Below, piece after piece: positions 1 through 8,670 of a stretch of DNA of 17,585 nt. The DNA is from an uncultured Pedobacter sp. (lineage in GTDB: Bacteria; Bacteroidota; Bacteroidia; Sphingobacteriales; Sphingobacteriaceae), in contig NZ_CAMLHF010000111.1 of the NCBI RefSeq assembly GCF_946479715.1, positions 1 to 17,585 of the forward strand, given 5' to 3'. The position numbers and the translations under genes are program-made. Every line of letters begins with the position of its first letter. Position 1 is the first letter of the stretch. The notes beneath the pieces are model-generated. The model had not been told where the DNA came from. It searched no databases and worked only from the letters and a program-made list of their open reading frames with translations.

Positions 1-2499
1 AGCAGTTTTTATATTCAATTTAGCTATCTTAAAAATTTTAAGGTTACAGGAAATAAGGATTTAGTTAATATCGGAGTATTGTCATCTGATCTTGAATTGT
101 ATTTTTGTGAAAATGGTCAAATAGGAACTGATGATGATGCTGACAAAAATATTTTTCGACTCTCGTTAACAGCGATAAGTTCTTTTGGTGGAAAAAATAT
201 AGAAATTAGAAAAAATAGCATTATATGCACTAAAGGCGCTTATGCCGCTGTTCATGACGAAATGCCCGAAATTGAGGTGCTTGTTAATAATGATGCAGAA
301 TATTCTGGAAAAACTAACCCCAACGCTGATATTTATATTTATAATGACAATACGAACTGTGAAATCTGCAATCCTGTAGAATTTTATAAAAAGATAAGAG
401 CAGATGCAATGGGCAATTGGAAAATTATCGGAGATTTTAGCAGAAATCGATTTGTTGCAAATAGCACATTAATTAAATCATCTTCGGAGTACACCCAGCC
501 AGCAATTTTACCTAATAGTTCTGAATATCCTAATTCCATCATTAACCCAACCTGTGGATTGAAAAATGGCTCAATAAAATTGTTGAGTATAAAACATGTG
601 CTGAAAATTGAGTGGTTTGATGATAAAAATCTAAAGATAGGTGAGGGAGCGGAAATTAAAGAATTAGGCCCTGGTAAATACCGTGCAAAATTATCTAATG
701 GAAAGTGCTTTGTCAATTATGATAATATTTCGCTAATCAATTCGGAACCATTTTTTGATGACCAAAATTTACAAATCACAAATCCTGGTTGTGGAATTAA
801 AAATGGCTCAATTGAAGGACTAATAGCGGGATCTACTGACGGAAAAGAGTTAGAGTTAAGGTGGTTCGATAAAAATAATATTGAGGTAGGGACGGAAAGC
901 ACCATTTCAGATCTCGGGCCTGGGGAGTATAGACTTATTGCTAAGGACAAAGAGAATTGCACTAAAACTTACGGCCCTGTTATTTTAACTAATCAAAGCG
1001 GCCCCTCCATTGACCTATCCAGCGCCATTTTTAAAAATGCAACCTGCGATGGCTCTAATGGTTCTATAACCAACGTTAAAGTAACAGGAACTGGAAATAT
1101 TACTTACACCTGGAAAAATGCTGCAGGAGTAACTGTAGGTAATACAAGAGACCTAATAAATGTTCAATCAGGCTGGTATGGTCTTGAAGTGAAAGATGGA
1201 ACGGTATGCCCCGTCTTAGCATCTGCTCCCGTTCAGGTCAAAGAAACAAATGGAATTACTATTGATGAAGCCAAGGCTGTAGTTGTGCCTATTGCGTGTA
1301 GTTCTTCAACGGGTGGAGTGAGGGGTATATTAGTTAGCGGGGCAATTACTTACAAATGGGTCGATGAAGGTAATAAAGAGGTGGGGCATTCTCTGGATCT
1401 TACGGGAGTTGGTATTGGAAAGTATCGTTTGTTAGCAAGTAATAATACTGGATGCACCAAGCAAAGTCAGGTTTATGAAGTTAAAGAATTACCATCTACA
1501 AGATTTGATGTATCTGCTATTGGCGGAAGCAGCTCGTATTGCCATGAACCGAATGGATCAATTTTTGTCGAGATTAAAGGTGTGCAGCCCTTAAAATTTA
1601 GATGGGTTAACTCGTCGGGAGTAACGGTTGGAAACTCGTCGATTTTAACTGCTACTGACGGAAAATATAAATTATATCTTACCGATAATAATAACTGCGA
1701 ATCCTTCTACAGAGAATTTTCAATATTAAACGTTGCTGAAGCTGTGATAAATCGTGGCGAAGAAAAAGTCACAAACGACCAATGTAATCAAGGCAAGGGA
1801 AGTATTAAAGCTCCTGGTATTTCCGGAACGCCTCCATATTATTATTATTGGTCAGACAGTAATGGTCAGTCAATCGGTTCTGGATCAGTTCTTGAAAATA
1901 TTTCCGCAGGTAATTATTCGCTTATGATTGGTGATGCACTTACTTGTTCGAGACAAACCATTCTGTATACTGTTTTAAATGAAGATAAAATCTTATCTCC
2001 TCCAATATTAAATGATTTAAAGATTTGTGCCCCTGGTGATGCTTTTATTCAGGTAATGCAACCCGGAATCGGCACTTATGTCTTATATAATGAAAATGGA
2101 ATCCGTTTAGATCAAAGTACCTCTGGGACTTTTAAGGTTAATATTATAAATAGCCAAAACTATCTTGTTAAACAAATTGTAGGATTATGTGAGAGTCCGG
2201 CCGCAAAAATAAGAGTTACTATAGAAAATGAAGGCTTGTCTAAATTATCAAATGCTATTTCTCCTAATAACGATGGGCTTAACGACTTTTGGCAAATACC
2301 AGATATGATAAATTATCCTGAAGGGACTGTGCTGATCTTTAATCGTTACGGACAGAAGGTATTTGCATCGACAGGGTATAAGCAACCGTTTGATGGCCGA
2401 CAAAATGGAAAAGATTTGCCAGTAGGTACTTACTATTACATAATTGATTTAAAACGAGCATGTGGTTTATTAAAAGGCAGTATAACTATTATTCGATAA
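1..2499 (+). CDS. Secreted repeat surface protein with type-B (CHU_C-type) T9SS C-terminal domain, 5'-truncated
   Basis: The reading frame is open from base 1, so the gene starts left of the window; the TTG at 79 is only an internal codon. 832 residues are visible. About six Ig-like repeats follow one another, each with a Cys near its start, often before an NGSI-type turn (codons at 553, 790, 1045, 1297, 1540, 1783; a seventh Cys at 2026), then Y-x-W or W-F-D, a G-x-Y strand and a second Cys before the next unit. The paired Cys suggest one disulfide per domain. From about 2245 the sequence SPNNDGLNDFW, a FNRYGQKVF strand, a FDG turn and LPVGTYYY match the gliding-motility-associated C-terminal domain, known to direct proteins through the type IX secretion system to the cell surface. 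Inference: a large adhesin or surface polymer, SprB-like in architecture. The repeats resemble SprB-type repeats, but the ligand is unknown. Family call is firm, function is not. Confidence 0.88.
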   Translation, partial: SSFYIQFSYLKNFKVTGNKDLVNIGVLSSDLELYFCENGQIGTDDDADKNIFRLSLTAISSFGGKNIEIRKNSIICTKGAYAAVHDEMPEIEVLVNNDAEYSGKTNPNADIYIYNDNTNCEICNPVEFYKKIRADAMGNWKIIGDFSRNRFVANSTLIKSSSEYTQPAILPNSSEYPNSIINPTCGLKNGSIKLLSIKHVLKIEWFDDKNLKIGEGAEIKELGPGKYRAKLSNGKCFVNYDNISLINSEPFFDDQNLQITNPGCGIKNGSIEGLIAGSTDGKELELRWFDKNNIEVGTESTISDLGPGEYRLIAKDKENCTKTYGPVILTNQSGPSIDLSSAIFKNATCDGSNGSITNVKVTGTGNITYTWKNAAGVTVGNTRDLINVQSGWYGLEVKDGTVCPVLASAPVQVKETNGITIDEAKAVVVPIACSSSTGGVRGILVSGAITYKWVDEGNKEVGHSLDLTGVGIGKYRLLASNNTGCTKQSQVYEVKELPSTRFDVSAIGGSSSYCHEPNGSIFVEIKGVQPLKFRWVNSSGVTVGNSSILTATDGKYKLYLTDNNNCESFYREFSILNVAEAVINRGEEKVTNDQCNQGKGSIKAPGISGTPPYYYYWSDSNGQSIGSGSVLENISAGNYSLMIGDALTCSRQTILYTVLNEDKILSPPILNDLKICAPGDAFIQVMQPGIGTYVLYNENGIRLDQSTSGTFKVNIINSQNYLVKQIVGLCESPAAKIRVTIENEGLSKLSNAISPNNDGLNDFWQIPDMINYPEGTVLIFNRYGQKVFASTGYKQPFDGRQNGKDLPVGTYYYIIDLKRACGLLKGSITIIR
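544..2025 (+). repeat. Tandem protein-domain repeats of 79-85 codons in the surface protein
   Basis: The first Cys of successive units is spaced 237, 255, 252, 243, 243 and 243 bp apart, so the last three periods are exactly 81 codons. Units share the order Cys, NGSI-like turn, aromatic-x-Trp strand, VG turn, G-x-Y strand, Cys. They are diverged at the DNA level, so they look like old domain duplications and not a recently amplified repeat. The fourth unit has GGV in place of NGSI. Confidence 0.8.
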
Positions 2500-2518
2500 A
2501 ATTTCCTCTGTATCATAT

Positions 2519-2534
2519 TAAAATTGCAATTTTA
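2519..2534. repeat. Perfect 16-bp palindrome, possible operator or terminator stem
   Basis: TAAAATTGCAATTTTA is a perfect loopless palindrome, 19 bp after the surface-protein stop and 28 bp before the next start. It could be an operator for the downstream membrane-protein gene or part of a weak terminator. No clear T-tract follows (TACTTTTAAC). Being AT-rich, it could also arise by chance. Confidence 0.35.
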
Positions 2535-2562
2535 CTTTTAACTCTTTAAACAAGTTTCAAGT

Positions 2563-2826
2563 ATGCAGCAAATTATATTAACGAGCATTGGCTGGCTGGG
2601 TGTGGTCTTATGTACTGTAGGCTATTTATTATTAAGCATAAAACTGATAACTGCTGAATCGCTCACTTTTCAGTTGCTGAATATAATTGGCGGACTATGC
2701 TTAGTGGCAACAGCGGTGGACAGTAATGATATGCCAAATGCTGTTGCCAACATACTCTGGATGTTTATTGGAGTATATGCTTTAGGGCGCCAGTTAAGGA
2801 CTCAGAGTACTGTCCGAAAGGATTAA
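2563..2826 (+). CDS. Small three-helix membrane protein, CBU_0592-like
   Basis: An 87-residue protein with three hydrophobic segments at about residues 6-25, 34-51 and 58-75 and a short charged tail. The polar patch DSNDMPNA sits between helices two and three. Length and pattern (GWLGVVLCTVGYLLLS, then NIIGGLC, then a final helix ending in LGRQL) resemble the CBU_0592-like family of small bacterial membrane proteins, whose function is not established to my knowledge. The ATG at 2563 is the only good start and has an A-rich leader without a strong Shine-Dalgarno sequence. The last 33 bp overlap the end of the convergent TetR-family gene. Its role is unknown, and nothing ties it to the surface protein upstream beyond shared strand. 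Confidence 0.72.
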   Translation: MQQIILTSIGWLGVVLCTVGYLLLSIKLITAESLTFQLLNIIGGLCLVATAVDSNDMPNAVANILWMFIGVYALGRQLRTQSTVRKD

Positions 2827-3420
2827 CGCGTCCATTCCCAAAATCTGATAGGCTTTACTTTTATAGTAATCCAGTCTTTCTGCATAGGCCTTTTTATCGT
2901 TTTCTAAAGAAAGGTAAAAATAAGCACCATCAACCAGTACAAAAATTAAGTCAGCTGCCGCTTTAGAATCCTCTATTTTAATCAAGTTTTTTTCATTGCA
3001 CCGTGCTATCATTGAAGCAAGAGCAAAACGAAGTGAGTCTAGTATGGTCTTATACTTTGCTTTTATCTTTTTTTCTCTGAATGCCAGAGCATAAAAAGTA
3101 TAAAACAATCCATCATCAAAAAGCAAATTCCATTTTTTTGAGAAGAGCATTTCAATTGTTTTCTGTAAATCTGAAAGCGTAACTGCGTCCTTATTTTTAA
3201 TAGTGTAGATCAGCAGATATCTTTCAAGTATATAATCAATAAGGCCATAAGTTAGGTCTTCTTTTGTTTCGAAGTAGTGGATAATAAGGCTTGGATTGAT
3301 ATCCATCACCTTGGCAATTTTCGCTATTGAGGTATTTTCGTAACCTTCTGTTTTAGCAACCTTATAAAATATCTTAATAATTTCTAGTTGTCTTGCCTCT
3401 TTGAGGCTCTTTCTTCCCAT
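2794..3420 (-). CDS. TetR/AcrR-family transcriptional regulator
   Basis: A 208-residue protein, normal length for TetR repressors. Residues 10-55 form the DNA-binding domain: a first helix (IIKIFYKVAKTEGYENT), then the helix-turn-helix SIAKIAKVMDINPSLIIHYF and the typical ETKEDL that starts helix four. Residues 60-208 are an all-helical, variable ligand-binding and dimer domain with no recognisable ligand motif. The ATG at 3420 is well placed. It is divergent from the SusC gene, with a 189-bp shared intergenic region that holds an 18-bp palindrome and a promoter-like sequence. Known for the family: TetR proteins usually repress themselves and a divergent neighbour until a small ligand binds. 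Inference: it controls its own gene and the SusCD-phosphoesterase genes. Its 3' end overlaps the convergent membrane-protein gene. Confidence 0.92.
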   Translation of the reverse strand: MGRKSLKEARQLEIIKIFYKVAKTEGYENTSIAKIAKVMDINPSLIIHYFETKEDLTYGLIDYILERYLLIYTIKNKDAVTLSDLQKTIEMLFSKKWNLLFDDGLFYTFYALAFREKKIKAKYKTILDSLRFALASMIARCNEKNLIKIEDSKAAADLIFVLVDGAYFYLSLENDKKAYAERLDYYKSKAYQILGMDALILSDSTLSP

Positions 3421-3465
3421 GATAAAATTTATTCTTCCAAACTAATCAAAAGTAATCTTATTTCA

Positions 3466-3499
3466 CAAATTTATTTTTATAGATTGAATGTATGTTCAA
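3466..3499 (-). promoter_or_regulatory. Predicted Bacteroidota promoter for the TetR-family gene
   Basis: On the minus strand, TAAATTTG (3466-3473) matches the Bacteroidota -7 form TAnnTTTG exactly, and a TTG lies at 3497-3499 with a 23-nt spacer, at the long end of the usual range. Transcription would start near 3459 and give a leader of about 40 nt. The -33 TTG lies inside the palindrome at 3483-3500, as expected for autorepression. Confidence 0.45.
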
Positions 3500-3500
3500 T
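3483..3500. promoter_or_regulatory. 18-bp palindrome, candidate TetR-family operator
   Basis: ATTGAA-TGTATG-TTCAAT: perfect 6-bp arms around a partly symmetric 6-bp centre. Size and symmetry are typical of a TetR dimer site. It lies in the region shared by the regulator (62 bp from its start) and the SusC gene (109 bp from its start) and covers the predicted -33 element of the regulator. Binding is inferred, not shown. Confidence 0.5.
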
Positions 3501-3609
3501 TAATTTATTAATTTAGTTCTAACCTGCTGTTAACATTGCAAGTGGATATTTGCGACGCTCAGACAGTAAATACGATACCAAACCAAACAAACTTAATCTC
3601 AATGCAATT

Positions 3610-6600
3610 ATGAAAAAAAAGCTACTACTAATTTGCTTCATGTTTTTTGCAGCAAAGAGTTTTGCCCAGAATATCACCGTAAAGGGTGTGGTTCGGGATG
3701 CCGAAACTAAAGGGCCAATTCCATCAGTTAACATCAGTGTAAAGGGAACAAAGCTGGGCACTGCAACAAACACAAATGGTATTTACACCCTAACAAATGT
3801 AAGCCCTAAGGCAATTCTTGTCTTTTCCTACATTGGATATAAACAGCAAGAAATTAACCTTAATGGGGAAACACAGCTAAACGTAACTCTAACTCCAGAT
3901 CTGAGCGACCTTCAAGAGGTGGTGGTTGTTGGATTTGGTACAAAGAAGAAGATTAACATTGCAGGTGCAATAGATCAGATATCTGGAAAGGAGCTCGAAT
4001 CAAGACCGGTGGCCAACGTAATGCAGGCATTGCAAGGTCTCAGTCCTGGATTAAACATTTCTTATGGTGGCGGTGCTCCTGGTACGGTCCCAGTAATAAA
4101 TATAAGAGGATATACTTCCATCAACGGAGGTTCACCTTTAGTTGTAATTGATGGAATTCCATCAACCAACGATGATATGCTAAGGTTAACACCATCAGAC
4201 ATATCATCATTTATTGTTTTACGTGACGCTGCATCAGCTGCAATTTATGGTGCCAGAGCCGCTTTTGGTGTAATTTTGATTACAACCAAACAGGGAGTTG
4301 CCGGTAAACAAACCATTAGCTATAATGCCTTTAGCTCTTGGGGTAAGCCAACGGTACTTGCTAAACCCGTTACCGATCCGTATATATTCTCCAGGGTTTT
4401 GGAAACAGCTACAGATAATACTCCCTGGGATTACGTGAATTTCTCGGACGAATATTATAAATGGGCAAAAGAAAGATCAGAAAATCCCTCCATTGCAGAT
4501 ACCCGACTGGACCCGGCTGATCCAAGAAAGTGGGCTTACATGGGAAGCAACGATTGGTATGGGTACTTTTTTAATGATGCAAGTATATCGCAAAATCATA
4601 CTATATCTTTATCAGGCGGAGCAAATGTAAATGAGAAACCGCTGACCTACTATTTATCTGCAGATTACGCAAAAGAGAACGGACTTAACAAACTCACAGC
4701 TGATTTTTGGGACAGATATGGTTTACGGTCAAGAGTAGGATTTTCTCCAACAAGCTGGCTTAAGTTGGATAATAACCTTAACATTTACGAAACTAAGCGT
4801 GCTTTACCTACTGCAGACATTAGAGACTTATATTATCTGCAACCTACCGATGTTGCCAAAAACCCGGATGGAACCTGGGCAAATACATCTGCGGGCAGAC
4901 TTGCCGCCAGATTGGTTGATGGAGGCAGTAACCTTCAGAATATGTTTGGCTTTCACAACATCACCGGCGCTGTTGCCACCTTCCTTAATGGCGACTTACA
5001 GGTAAATGGGGATGCTTCATTTAAAAGGGAATTATGGAAATACCATAATGATTCGAAAAAATATAAAATTGGATATGGACCCGACGATATTAGAGAAGAA
5101 GGTGGTAATGGTTATGTAAATGAAAGCAATGGCTATTTATACAATAATGTATTTAACTTGTATACAACCTATAAGAAAACCATAGGCGATCATTTCTTTA
5201 GTGCGATGGTGGGCTATAACAGCGAAAACTATCGCTATTCAACAGTAGATGCTCAGCGTGGCGTGTTGATTTCATCATCCCTTCCTTATCTTGGTTTAAC
5301 CACAGGTGATCCTACAATAGGCACAAGCTACAAGGCTTATGGAACCAACAGTGTTTTTAGCCGATTAAACTATACGTTTAAAGATCGTTATATTTTAGAA
5401 GGTACCGGACGCTATGACGGCTCATCCCGTTTCCCAACTAAAAGCCGCTGGGGTTTCTTCCCATCAGCCTCACTTGCGTGGATTGCAAGTTCAGAAGAAT
5501 TTATTAAGCCTTTGGCTCCGGTATTGTCAACCCTTAAACTTCGTGCAACCTATGGAGATCTTGGTAACCAGAATGTAGGTGACTTCTCTTATATTCAAAC
5601 GCTTCCGGCAGGTCCTTCAAATTATTTGATTGATGGTGTGCAGCGTCAGGTTATTCTGGGAGCTCCGCAATTGTTTATCGATCCACAAACTTATACCTGG
5701 GAAAGGGTTTCGACACTTAACATGGGTACCGATATAGGATTGCTTAATGATAAATTCCTTCTTGGATTTGACTATTATATTCGCGACACTAAAGGAATGT
5801 TAGTCGCAGGGCAGGAGTTGCCAGGTGTATTGGGGACAACACCTCCCGCGCAAAATGCTGCAGATCTCAGAACCAAAGGATGGGAATTGTCTGTAACATA
5901 TCGGGATAGATTTGATATTGGATCTAAACCATTTAACTTTCAAACCAAGATATTCCTTTCAGATTCCCGCTCTAAGATTACAAAATTCACAAACGATCAG
6001 AACTTATTCTCTTCTTACCGTATAGGACAGAATATTGGCGAGATATGGGGACTTGAAAATGATGGTTTCTTCAAGAATAAAGAAGAAATAGCTGCTTTAG
6101 ATGAATCGAGCCTTATTCCTTGGGGCGCGTTGGAAATCCTTCCAGGATGGCCAAAGTATAAAGATTTGAACGGCGATAATAAGATAGAAAGAGGTTTAAG
6201 TACTGATGACCCAAAAGATCTTAAAGTGATCGGAAACAGTAGCGATAGATATAGTGTTGGAGCCAACCTGAATATGGATTGGAATGGCTTTGATGTTTCA
6301 GTGTTCCTTCAAGGGGTACTAAAAAGAGACTTTTATCCTCATCATTATTTATTCTGGGGTCCTTATCAACAACCTTATGCTAATGTTTATCCATGGAACT
6401 TAAACTTCTACAGGGGATCTGCCGATTCACCTGAGCAACGGGCTAAACATTCTGCATCATACATTGCAGCAGGACTTGCAGATGCAAATACTGATTCTCA
6501 GTATCCTGTACTGCAATCTTGGTTGGCCGATGCTAATTATGGTAGTGGTTTAGATATACCGCAAACAAAATATTTACTAAATGGAGCTTATTTAAGGATT

Positions 6601-6810
6601 AAAAATATTACACTAGGTTATACATTACCATCAAGTTTAACCAAACGTTTTAAGGTTAACCGCTTAAGGATATTTGTATCTGGAGAAAATATTTATGAGT
6701 TTTCTGCAATCAAGAAATTCGTAGATCCAGAATCTGTAAATCAAAGTACAAGCGCATGGGCATATCCGTTTCAAAGGAAATATGCAGTTGGTTTAAACCT
6801 TGACTTTTAA
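3610..6810 (+). CDS. SusC/RagA-family TonB-dependent outer-membrane transporter
   Basis: 1066 residues from the ATG at 3610. Frame-compatible sequence continues upstream to a TTG at 3550, but only the ATG puts the signal peptide (MKKKLLLICFMFFAAKSFAQ) at the N-terminus. Residues 22-97 are the carboxypeptidase-regulatory-like beta-sandwich, followed by the TonB-box-like EVVVVGFG (103-110), a plug domain (about 112-228) ending in the SusC signature YGARAAFGVILITTKQG (213-229), and a 22-strand-type barrel ending in a terminal Phe. There is no STN domain before the beta-sandwich, so the transporter is probably not wired to an anti-sigma/ECF pair. The SusD partner starts 33 bp later. Known role: energy-dependent uptake through the outer membrane of substrate captured by SusD. 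The neighbours point to a phosphorylated substrate and not a plain glycan, but specificity cannot be read from the sequence. Confidence 0.96.
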   Translation: MKKKLLLICFMFFAAKSFAQNITVKGVVRDAETKGPIPSVNISVKGTKLGTATNTNGIYTLTNVSPKAILVFSYIGYKQQEINLNGETQLNVTLTPDLSDLQEVVVVGFGTKKKINIAGAIDQISGKELESRPVANVMQALQGLSPGLNISYGGGAPGTVPVINIRGYTSINGGSPLVVIDGIPSTNDDMLRLTPSDISSFIVLRDAASAAIYGARAAFGVILITTKQGVAGKQTISYNAFSSWGKPTVLAKPVTDPYIFSRVLETATDNTPWDYVNFSDEYYKWAKERSENPSIADTRLDPADPRKWAYMGSNDWYGYFFNDASISQNHTISLSGGANVNEKPLTYYLSADYAKENGLNKLTADFWDRYGLRSRVGFSPTSWLKLDNNLNIYETKRALPTADIRDLYYLQPTDVAKNPDGTWANTSAGRLAARLVDGGSNLQNMFGFHNITGAVATFLNGDLQVNGDASFKRELWKYHNDSKKYKIGYGPDDIREEGGNGYVNESNGYLYNNVFNLYTTYKKTIGDHFFSAMVGYNSENYRYSTVDAQRGVLISSSLPYLGLTTGDPTIGTSYKAYGTNSVFSRLNYTFKDRYILEGTGRYDGSSRFPTKSRWGFFPSASLAWIASSEEFIKPLAPVLSTLKLRATYGDLGNQNVGDFSYIQTLPAGPSNYLIDGVQRQVILGAPQLFIDPQTYTWERVSTLNMGTDIGLLNDKFLLGFDYYIRDTKGMLVAGQELPGVLGTTPPAQNAADLRTKGWELSVTYRDRFDIGSKPFNFQTKIFLSDSRSKITKFTNDQNLFSSYRIGQNIGEIWGLENDGFFKNKEEIAALDESSLIPWGALEILPGWPKYKDLNGDNKIERGLSTDDPKDLKVIGNSSDRYSVGANLNMDWNGFDVSVFLQGVLKRDFYPHHYLFWGPYQQPYANVYPWNLNFYRGSADSPEQRAKHSASYIAAGLADANTDSQYPVLQSWLADANYGSGLDIPQTKYLLNGAYLRIKNITLGYTLPSSLTKRFKVNRLRIFVSGENIYEFSAIKKFVDPESVNQSTSAWAYPFQRKYAVGLNLDF

Positions 6811-6843
6811 TAATCGGAGCTTAACAATCATTAAAAATTAGTT

Positions 6844-8637
6844 ATGAAAAAGAATATATATATCCTGTTTATAGTTATTGTAACTGTATTAGGCGCTTGT
6901 AAAAAGGGTGATTTGGATCGTTTTCCCCAAACTTCTATCTCCCCAAACCTTTTCTTTAACACAGAGGAAGATCTTGCTCTATATGTAAATGGACTATTAT
7001 CTATGCCAGACCGTGGTAGTTATCTGAACGATCAAAGCAGTGATAACGTAGCCACAACTGCTGCTGTAGAAGTAAAGAATGTAATGGCAGGTAATACTAA
7101 TGCTCAAAATATCAATACTGGCTGGGGCTGGACCAGGTTGCGTGACATTAATTATTTTCTGGAGAACTACAACAAAGCAAACATTAGTTCCGAAATTAAA
7201 AAGCATTATGTTGGTTTGGCCAAGTACTATCGTGCGCAATTTTATCTGGATAAAGTAAAGCGTTTTTCTAATGTACCATGGTACTCTGGTACTTTGAATC
7301 CGCAGGATAAAGAATTGTTGTTTAAAGCGAGTGACCCACGGGCACTGGTGATTGACAGCATAATGGCCGACCTGGATTTTGCTTACAAGAATGTTAGGGA
7401 AAGTGTACCTGCCGGAACACCAGGGAAATGGGCTACAGCCGTTTTATATGCAAGAACAGCGCTTTATGAAGGAACTTATCGCAAGTATCACACTGAGCTT
7501 AATTTAAAAGCATCAGCAAATGTTTTCTTAGAAACTGCAGCCAGGGTTAGTGGTGAGATAATGGCTTCTAAAAAGTTCTCTATCTACAATACAGGAAAGC
7601 CCCTGCAAGATTATGCCACCTTATTTGGAAGTCAGGATTTGGCTACTAATCCAGAAGTTATATTGGTTAATATTTTTGATCAGGCCAAGAGCAGAGGCCA
7701 AAATGTAAATGGTGTAGTATTTGGAGATTATGAACAAGCACCAGCAAAAGACCTTATACAGGCCTATTTAATGAAGGATGGCAGTCGTTTTACCGCAATA
7801 CCAAATTACGATAAACTTGGCTTTGTAAAGGAGTTTGAAAACCGCGATCCGCGTTTAGCTCAAACAATGGCTTATCCAGGATGGATTAGAGTTCCCGATG
7901 CGCAGCCCTATCTTCAAAGGCTAAATAAAAACTTTACAGGCTATCATCAATTAAAAGGATATGTAAATAGTACCGATAATGTAATTTTAAACAGTGTTGA
8001 TTTTCCTGTTTATCGCTATGCAGAAGTACTATTAAGCTATGCAGAAGCATTGGCTGAATTGGGCACACTTAATCAATCGCAGTTAGATGAGTCCGTTAAC
8101 CTGATTAGAAGAAGAGTTGGCATGCCAGATCTTAATTTAGCGCAGGCAAATGCATCTCCTGATCCATTACTACAGCAGCAGTTTGACAATATTGAATCGA
8201 ATCAGGGTGTAATTCTGGAGATCAGAAGAGAACGTAGGGTTGAGTTTGCTTTTGAAAACAGCAGGTACGATGATTTGATGAGATGGAAAGCAGGAAAACT
8301 ATTGACTAAAAGCCCGGAAGGAATGTATTTTCCAGGTTTAGGTAAATATGATTTAACTGGAGATGGGATAGAAGATATTATTTTAATAGATAAGTCTGTT
8401 ACTATTCCTGCAGAAGACAAGAAGGAAAAGAACTCATTAGGAATAACACTTATATATTACCGCACTGGAGAGATAGGATCGGATGCTACTGTATTCCTTA
8501 AAAATGGTGCCAATGGAGGAGCTATCGTAACTGAAAATGTTACCCGTAAGTTTGAGGATCCAAAATATTATTATCGTCCTATTCCTCAGCAACAAATTGT
8601 ATTAAATTCGAACCTAAAACAAGTATTTGGCTGGTAA
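6844..8637 (+). CDS. RagB/SusD-family surface lipoprotein, substrate-binding partner of SusC
   Basis: 597 residues. A lipoprotein signal ends in LGAC with Cys19 as the lipidated residue, followed by KKGDLD, a charged stretch that may help surface export. The N-terminal part carries the usual SusD start (FPQTSISPNLFFNTEEDL), then TPR-like helices such as LRDINYFLENYN and GLAKYYRAQFYLDKVKRF. The C-terminal signature IRRERRVEFAFENSRYDDL lies at about residues 460-478. Length is normal for the family. The gene follows the SusC gene by 33 bp and precedes a phosphoesterase by 33 bp, so co-transcription is very likely. Known role: a lid on the SusC barrel that binds substrate at the cell surface. 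The ligand-binding face is variable in this family, so the ligand cannot be predicted from sequence alone. Confidence 0.95.
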   Translation: MKKNIYILFIVIVTVLGACKKGDLDRFPQTSISPNLFFNTEEDLALYVNGLLSMPDRGSYLNDQSSDNVATTAAVEVKNVMAGNTNAQNINTGWGWTRLRDINYFLENYNKANISSEIKKHYVGLAKYYRAQFYLDKVKRFSNVPWYSGTLNPQDKELLFKASDPRALVIDSIMADLDFAYKNVRESVPAGTPGKWATAVLYARTALYEGTYRKYHTELNLKASANVFLETAARVSGEIMASKKFSIYNTGKPLQDYATLFGSQDLATNPEVILVNIFDQAKSRGQNVNGVVFGDYEQAPAKDLIQAYLMKDGSRFTAIPNYDKLGFVKEFENRDPRLAQTMAYPGWIRVPDAQPYLQRLNKNFTGYHQLKGYVNSTDNVILNSVDFPVYRYAEVLLSYAEALAELGTLNQSQLDESVNLIRRRVGMPDLNLAQANASPDPLLQQQFDNIESNQGVILEIRRERRVEFAFENSRYDDLMRWKAGKLLTKSPEGMYFPGLGKYDLTGDGIEDIILIDKSVTIPAEDKKEKNSLGITLIYYRTGEIGSDATVFLKNGANGGAIVTENVTRKFEDPKYYYRPIPQQQIVLNSNLKQVFGW

Positions 8638-8670
8638 TGACCAATATGCCCATTTAGAAATAAAAACAAA

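Noticed and set aside
3545..3552. GATATTTG as a -7 element for the SusC gene
   Set aside because: It has one mismatch to TAnnTTTG and no TTG at a proper -33 distance, so the promoter of the SusC operon was left unassigned.
3550..3609. TTG-started 20-residue extension of the SusC protein
   Set aside because: It would put a charged stretch before the clear signal peptide that begins at the ATG at 3610.
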